A DNA stretch of 64,000 nucleotides from Variovorax sp. Root318D1 (GTDB lineage: Bacteria > Pseudomonadota > Gammaproteobacteria > Burkholderiales > Burkholderiaceae_C): assembly GCF_001424835.1 (NCBI RefSeq), contig NZ_LMCQ01000006.1, positions 1-64,000 of the forward strand. The letters are read 5' to 3'. The position numbers and the translations under genes are program-made. Shown here piece by piece: positions 61,159 through 64,000 of this stretch; position 1 is the first letter of the stretch, and each line of letters starts with the position of its first letter. Below the pieces are notes generated by a model. The model made no database searches, was not told the DNA's origin, and saw nothing but the letters and a program-made list of their open reading frames with translations.

Positions 61159-61911
61159 TCATGCAGACGGGGCGACCCAGTCCCACACTTGATCGGGCGC
61201 CTCGACCATCACGTTGTGGCCATGGGGTCCGAGGTCACGCGCACCGGGGTCGAGCGCGCGAGTCTGCGCCAGCGTCACCATCGCATCATTGCCTCCGCGG
61301 CCCAGGTGCACGGGGCAGCGCGCCAAAGCCATCAGTTCGGCCATCGGGGGCTTGCCCACGCCATTGGCGCAAGGGTCCATCGCGAGGCGCCAACCCTCGG
61401 CATCGTGCGCGATGCCACGCGCCACGACGGGTGAGGCCGCATCGGCAATGCCCGCAAGACCCGACACCTTCAAGTAACGGTCCCACGCTTCCTCTTCGTT
61501 GGAAAACCTCTTCGCGGGTTGCAATGCGAGCGTCTCCATACGGCGCAGCTCTTCATCTCTCCATGCGATCTTGATGCCCGCTGCAAAGACCTGGTGCGGC
61601 GTGACGCCGAACCAGCCAGTGGCCAGCGCCAGGCCGATCAGGCCGCCGAGCGAATGTCCGAGAACCACGAGCCGGCCGGCAGCGTGAATGTGCGGCAGCG
61701 TGGCGCGCGCAACGCTGGCTGCGTATTGACCGATGGCATAGGAGTCCTGCCGATCGGACTGGCCGTGGCCGGGGAGGTCGAGAACGAGCCAGCGGCCGTT
61801 CCAGCGCGCGTTGGCGCCAGTGCACATGGGCGACCACACCGCCCCCGTCGCGCCCATGCCGTGCAGCATGAGAAGCAGGTCCGGGCCTTCGCCGCCTTGT
61901 TCCGTGTACAT
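61159..61911 (-). CDS. Alpha/beta-fold hydrolase
   Basis: Protein of 250 residues starting MYTEQGGEGPD; the frame continues upstream into panD without support. Oxyanion motif LMLHGMGATGAVW, nucleophile elbow VVLGHSLGGLIG (Ser about 100), and a C-terminal Asp/His pair (GGNDAMV and GHNVMVEAP). It resembles small-substrate esterases and lactonases. It lies 94 bp downstream of panD on the same strand. Substrate unknown. Confidence 0.87.
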   Translation of the reverse strand: MYTEQGGEGPDLLLMLHGMGATGAVWSPMCTGANARWNGRWLVLDLPGHGQSDRQDSYAIGQYAASVARATLPHIHAAGRLVVLGHSLGGLIGLALATGWFGVTPHQVFAAGIKIAWRDEELRRMETLALQPAKRFSNEEEAWDRYLKVSGLAGIADAASPVVARGIAHDAEGWRLAMDPCANGVGKPPMAELMALARCPVHLGRGGNDAMVTLAQTRALDPGARDLGPHGHNVMVEAPDQVWDWVAPSA

Positions 61912-62005
61912 GGCCACTGCTGTCTCCGTTGCGTCTTCGGTGGCCGAAGAATACTCGTCGATAAGGCCAACCTGGAAAACCCCCGCTCCTTGCGGCCTGA
62001 GGAGG

Positions 62006-62407
62006 CTACGCCATTGCTGCCTCGGCAGACGCTGCCTGCACCGGAATGTGCGCACGCTCTTCCTTGATGCGGTTGGCGCCATCCACGAACACGAGCTTGG
62101 GCTTGTAGCCCGCCACCTGGTCTTCCGGCACCAGGCCGAAGGCCGCGATGATGATCAGGTCGCCCACCGATGCACGTCGCGCGGCCGACCCGTTGACCGA
62201 AATGATGCCGGTGCCGCGCTCGCCGCGGATCGCATAGGTGACGAAGCGCTCGCCATTGTTGATGTTCCAGATGTGGACCTGCTCGTTCTCGGCCAGGTTG
62301 GCGGCATCGAGGAGGTCTTCGTCGATGGCGCAGGAGCCCTCGTAGTGCAGTTCGCAGTCGGTCACGGCAACGCGGTGGATCTTGGACTTGAGCAGGGTGC
62401 GGAACAT
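62006..62407 (-). CDS. panD: Aspartate 1-decarboxylase proenzyme
   Basis: Protein of 133 residues from [20 protein letters not shown]. The self-cleavage site Gly24-Ser25 in [13 protein letters not shown] makes the pyruvoyl cofactor; Tyr and Lys residues around it are conserved. It decarboxylates L-aspartate to beta-alanine for pantothenate and CoA. A core biosynthetic gene on a replicon with its own iteron origin. The frame is open upstream to 62584 but the family starts here. Confidence 0.94.
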   Translation of the reverse strand: MFRTLLKSKIHRVAVTDCELHYEGSCAIDEDLLDAANLAENEQVHIWNINNGERFVTYAIRGERGTGIISVNGSAARRASVGDLIIIAAFGLVPEDQVAGYKPKLVFVDGANRIKEERAHIPVQAASAEAAMA

Positions 62408-62800
62408 GGGACGGTGGCTTTCTCTGTTGGCAAAAGTTGAATGAGCGGTGTGCCATCGACGGACACACAGGACGAGAGTCGCAGCAAACGCAGCGGAGGA
62501 TAGTCGAGCCGCTGACGGCATTCGCGCCCTTTGGCTGGCGCCTAAAAACCACGGCATGGATTTCCGTTGGGCGCTGATCGCCAAAAACCGAGAGTTCTTT
62601 CAACCTACAAGCGAAGAACCACGCGCTAAAAAGACCTCCATTGCCCTTGCGCTGCGCTTTCTTTTTGAAGAATCTCTTACGTATTAAATCGTCTCTGGGC
62701 TACAGTAAAAAATCGTGTTTCGATCGATTTGACTGCGCGGCCAACCGTAGCCGCAACGCACTTCGGTATTGCGTTGGCCAATCAACCAGGTGGGGCTGAA
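62408..62800. other. Intergenic region between divergent panD and the kinase gene
   Basis: 393 bp with no convincing gene. The part from about 62590 to 62730 is A/T-rich compared with the surroundings and should hold promoters for one or both genes. TATTAA at 62681-62686 is -10-like for the plus strand, but no matching -35 is evident. Confidence 0.45.
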
Positions 62801-64000
62801 ATGCAGGATGCCGTCATTGCGCGCATTGACGCGACCGAACAGGTTGCGCCGGAGCCGTTGTTCATTCCGGGCTATGACTTGCTCGACGTGTTGGGCGTCG
62901 GTGGCTACGGCACCGTCTATCGCGCCACGCAGCACCACACGGGAAACACGGTCGCGATCAAGGTCGTGAAGCTTCTGGAGGGCCGGCAGCGCGTGGCTCG
63001 CTTTCATCGCGAGACCAGACTCTGCGCCACGCTGCATCATCCGCACATCGTGCAGTTGCTCGACAAGGGCGAGCAGGGCGAGTGCGTGTATGGCGTCTTC
63101 GAATACGTGCCCGGAGAAACGCTCAAGAGCTTGATCCGGCGCAGAGGCTCGCTGACCGCGGCGGAGACTGGCCATCTCATGGCAGAAGTGCTCGATGCGC
63201 TGGACTGCGCGCATCGCGCCGGCATCGTCCACCGCGACCTGAAGCCCGACAACGTGATGGTGAGCTTCACCGGCGCGCTGCCGCATGCGAAGGTGCTGGA
63301 CTTCGGCATCAGTACCGTGATCCCGCTGCAGGGAGAGGTTCATGTGGCAACGCTCACGATGGACGAGGAGTGCCTCGGAACACCGGCATACAGTGCGCCG
63401 GAGCAGCTTCGCGGCGAGCCGCCGAGCGCCGGGTCCGATCTCTATGCCTGGGGATTGATGTTCCTCGAATGCCTGACGGGCGCGCCCGCGGTCCAGGGCG
63501 ATTCGGCCGCCGAGATCGTGCATCGGCAACTGAGCCCGCAGGACATACAGCTGCCGGCCGAGATTGCCGCGCACCCGGTGGCGCAGCTGCTGCGGCGTGT
63601 GCTGAAGAAGAAGCAGGCCGAACGCTGCGGATCGGCATCCGCGCTGCTCGAAGAACTTAGCCGCCTCAGGCTCGACGATCTCGTGGGTGCCTTCGGACGG
63701 GCGCAGGGCCAAGCGGACGATGCGCTCGCGCGTACCGTGGCCACGACCAAGGCCTTCTCCGAGAAGCGGCAATTGACGGTGCTGTGCTGCAGCGTCGCGG
63801 TCTGGCCCGAGGCCGGCGAGAGCGAAGCGGGCGAGGGCGTGTCCGTCTCCTCGGACATTGAGAACCTGGAGCTGCTGCAGCGCGAAGAGCTCAGCCGTTT
63901 TTCCGAGGCGGCCACGCGGCGCGGCGGCCTGCTGGCCGGCACGCTCGGCGATCGGATGATCGTCCTGTTCGGTTATCCGCATGCGAGCGACACCGATGCG
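62801..64000 (+). CDS. Ser/Thr protein kinase-cyclase fusion of the TOMM-associated type (partial, runs off the window)
   Basis: The first 400 codons are visible and open to the last base. The kinase domain (about residues 25-290) has the Gly loop LGVGGYGTVYRA, Lys54 in VAIKVVK, HRDLKPDN (Asp146), DFG (Asp167) and the APE region TPAYSAPEQLRGEPPS, so it should be active. From about residue 315 a class III cyclase-like domain starts (EKRQLTVLCCSVAVWPE); the first metal Asp of normal cyclases is not where expected, but GTLGDRMIVLFGYPHASDTD keeps the second. The segment SDLYAWGLMFLECLTG is typical of proteins annotated as TOMM system kinase/cyclase fusions. Confidence 0.82.
   Translation, partial: MQDAVIARIDATEQVAPEPLFIPGYDLLDVLGVGGYGTVYRATQHHTGNTVAIKVVKLLEGRQRVARFHRETRLCATLHHPHIVQLLDKGEQGECVYGVFEYVPGETLKSLIRRRGSLTAAETGHLMAEVLDALDCAHRAGIVHRDLKPDNVMVSFTGALPHAKVLDFGISTVIPLQGEVHVATLTMDEECLGTPAYSAPEQLRGEPPSAGSDLYAWGLMFLECLTGAPAVQGDSAAEIVHRQLSPQDIQLPAEIAAHPVAQLLRRVLKKKQAERCGSASALLEELSRLRLDDLVGAFGRAQGQADDALARTVATTKAFSEKRQLTVLCCSVAVWPEAGESEAGEGVSVSSDIENLELLQREELSRFSEAATRRGGLLAGTLGDRMIVLFGYPHASDTDA

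Noticed and set aside
62448..62687. 79-codon plus frame upstream of the kinase gene
   Set aside because: No family resemblance, no ribosome binding site, overlaps the expected promoter region.
62684..63982. 432-codon minus frame opposite the kinase gene
   Set aside because: The plus strand encodes a kinase with every catalytic motif; the antisense frame has none.
1..64000. CRISPR arrays, tRNA or rRNA genes, complete insertion sequences
   Set aside because: Read for regular spaced repeats, cloverleaf-like 3' ends and transposase motifs; none seen. The only arrayed repeats are the iterons and parS-like sites.

Overview
The window is GC-rich DNA with densely packed genes. Its gene content points to a Comamonadaceae (Burkholderiales) bacterium, most probably Variovorax or a close relative: several Bug-type periplasmic binding proteins, TctAB, two complete LIV-type ABC importers, Burkholderiales-style porin, RraA, RidA and amidohydrolase paralogues. 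The species call is inference from family content. At 28.8-36.4 kb lies a complete replication and partition locus: tyrosine recombinase, parB, parA, four 19-bp parS-like palindromes, an iteron origin and a Rep_3 initiator. The window is therefore part of a secondary replicon. The core metabolic genes pyrB and panD on the same molecule make a chromid more likely than a dispensable plasmid.

Layout. 1-2.1 kb: Old Yellow Enzyme reductase divergent from a TetR regulator. 2.1-20.1 kb: 21 minus-strand genes, many overlapping by 4 nt, reading as one catabolic operon under a divergent LysR gene (20379). It encodes a LIV-type importer and a Bug protein, a P450 with 7Fe ferredoxin, rubredoxin and ferredoxin reductase, an alpha/beta hydrolase, an SDR, a PhzS-like flavin monooxygenase, an extradiol-type (VOC) dioxygenase, two Rid proteins, a RraA-type aldolase, a cupin, an ALDH7-like dehydrogenase, an FAH-family hydrolase and a flavodoxin-like protein. 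The set reads as hydroxylation, ring cleavage and processing of an aromatic, perhaps nitrogen-containing, compound. 21.4-24.4 kb: membrane Cache/HAMP/4xPAS/GGDEF diguanylate cyclase. 24.7-28.6 kb: porin, Bug protein, LysR regulator and a LigI-like 2-pyrone-4,6-dicarboxylate lactonase.

28.8-36.4 kb: replicon maintenance locus. 36.5-37.8 kb: aspartate carbamoyltransferase with an N-terminal HTH extension. 38-40 kb: TctB and TctA without an adjacent TctC. 40-44 kb: nitroreductase, acyl-CoA ligase and MaoC genes with an AraC regulator. 44-46.8 kb: BrkB-family membrane protein followed by a decayed zone holding a phospholipase D/cardiolipin synthase fragment and an internally deleted mmsA pseudogene around an intact cupin gene. 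46.8-51.9 kb: GST, amidohydrolase, Bug protein, RraA, M19 dipeptidase and IclR regulator.

52-59.2 kb: plus-strand operon of ALDH, a split ComD/ComE-like TPP decarboxylase and a second LIV-type importer (LivG-F-H-M-K order). 59.4-62.4 kb: membrane protein, RlmN-like radical SAM enzyme, alpha/beta hydrolase and panD. 62.8 kb to the right edge: the start of a Ser/Thr kinase-cyclase fusion of the type tied to thiazole/oxazole-modified microcin (TOMM) clusters, truncated by the window end.
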